DNA of 7,427 nucleotides from Acidobacteriaceae bacterium. GTDB taxonomy: Bacteria > Acidobacteriota > Terriglobia > Terriglobales > Acidobacteriaceae. The translations under genes and the position numbers were made by a program. Shown in pieces: positions 7,065-7,427 of this stretch. The stretch spans positions 1 through 7,427 of the forward strand of contig JASHTU010000618.1 in the NCBI GenBank assembly GCA_030040395.1. Direction: 5' to 3'. The notes under the pieces are model-generated. The model searched no databases. It worked only from the letters and a program-made list of their open reading frames with translations, and was not told the DNA's origin. How positions within the stretch are numbered: the stretch's first letter is position 1; each line of letters starts with the position of its first letter.

Positions 7065-7093
7065 ATTATAAAAAGCCCCCGCGCCTCTGACAA
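7065..7093 (-). promoter_or_regulatory. Near-consensus sigma70-type promoter (P1)
   Basis: On the minus strand TTGTCA (7088-7093) and a perfect TATAAT (7065-7070) are separated by exactly 17 bases, 11 of 12 consensus positions. The predicted start near 7058 gives a leader of about 130 bases ahead of ATG 6925, long enough to hold regulatory structure. This is the best promoter in the window. Confidence 0.7.
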
Positions 7094-7262
7094 GCGAAAC
7101 GAGATCAAACAGAGGAATCCACGGGCATCGGCCGTCCGCCAAAGGCGTCGAGACGGTTCTTCCTTGGGCCAACGCCAGCGGGCGGTCAAAACCCTCCGGC
7201 AAAGGGGCTTCATGCCGCCTGCCAGCATCGCCTCCGCATCCCGCCGCGCCCTCGCCGCGGAT

Positions 7263-7427
7263 TCATTGCAGCAGGCGCACCAATTCCGCCTGTTCGGCCA
7301 GGAAGGCGTCGTGCCCGTGGTCGCTCGTCATCTCGCGGTAATCCACCGGGGCGCCGGCGGCGCGGATGGTCTCGGCGAAACGGCGCACTTCGGCGGCGGG
7401 AAAGAGCCAGTCGGTGCTGATCCCGAT
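7263..7427 (-). CDS. metX: Homoserine O-acyltransferase, C-terminal 54 residues (partial)
   Basis: The window edge cuts the gene; only the end is present, so no start is seen. The frame begins exactly at 7427 and stops at TGA 7263-7265. It reads IGISTDWLFPAAEVRRF, later VDYREM, then SDHGHDAFL. These are the C-terminal signatures of the MetX alpha/beta-hydrolase family, which acylates L-homoserine with acetyl-CoA or succinyl-CoA in methionine biosynthesis in the cytoplasm. The Asp in STDWLFP and the His in GHDAFL are the acid and base of the Ser-Asp-His triad. Their spacing of 33 residues equals that of Asp304 and His337 in the Haemophilus enzyme. Acetyl versus succinyl specificity cannot be told from this fragment. 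A related serine acyltransferase of the same family is the main alternative. No metW follows it, although the two are often adjacent in other bacteria. Confidence 0.9.
   Translation of the reverse strand: MGISTDWLFPAAEVRRFAETIRAAGAPVDYREMTSDHGHDAFLAEQAELVRLLQ

Larger units (their letters stand above)
6926..7262. other. Intergenic region between metX and the 528-residue TPR gene
   Basis: This 337-base gap holds the tandem promoters and the leader of the TPR gene in its left half. The right half (about 7095-7262) shows no recognisable gene, RNA or terminator. The minus-strand frame open from 7228 encodes an Arg/Trp-rich sequence with no domain-like pattern and is judged non-coding. Confidence 0.6.

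Noticed and set aside
6926..7228. In-frame upstream extension of the 528-residue protein
   Set aside because: It would bury the signal peptide internally and covers both promoter candidates. It is Arg/Trp-rich and non-domain-like, and the Shine-Dalgarno supports ATG 6925.

Overview
The window carries five complete genes and one partial gene, all on the minus strand, so it reads from right to left biologically. High GC (roughly 60% by eye), secreted TolB-like and tetratricopeptide proteins, and a family of signal-peptide TPR proteins of this style suggest a member of the Acidobacteriota (Terriglobia-like). That assignment is an inference from protein style; there is no rRNA or other taxonomic marker here.

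Right to left: (1) 7263-7427, the last 54 codons of metX, homoserine O-acyltransferase, with the catalytic Asp and His of the alpha/beta-hydrolase fold. (2) 6926-7262, a non-coding gap with a near-consensus sigma70 promoter, a second weaker promoter, and the leader of the next gene. (3) 5339-6925, a secreted TPR-type protein of 528 residues whose C-terminal half holds two copies of a 62-residue module; a strong stem-loop terminator (5246-5270) follows it. (4) 4334-5182, a secreted protein of unknown function whose last ~21 codons appear to be in the wrong frame. A -1 shift near 4400 gives a much more protein-like tail ending at 4296, 13 bases before a GC-rich stem-loop. (5) 3996-4295, a gene-poor gap with a dyad and candidate -10 boxes.

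(6) 71-3995, a probable three-gene operon: an exported TolB-like/TPR protein (GTG start, no Shine-Dalgarno, possibly leaderless), a full-length NfeD membrane serine protease with its Ser/Lys dyad, and a slipin (stomatin/SPFH protein). NfeD and slipin are a well-known pair: the slipin forms membrane assemblies, and in Pyrococcus the NfeD protease domain cleaves the C-terminal hydrophobic segment of its partner. The unusual part is the exported TolB-like/TPR protein placed first in the transcription unit.

No mobile elements, CRISPR arrays, tRNA or rRNA genes were seen. The window is mostly ordinary chromosomal housekeeping and cell-envelope content. The points most worth checking are the apparent frameshift, the duplicated module, and the TPR-NfeD-slipin arrangement.
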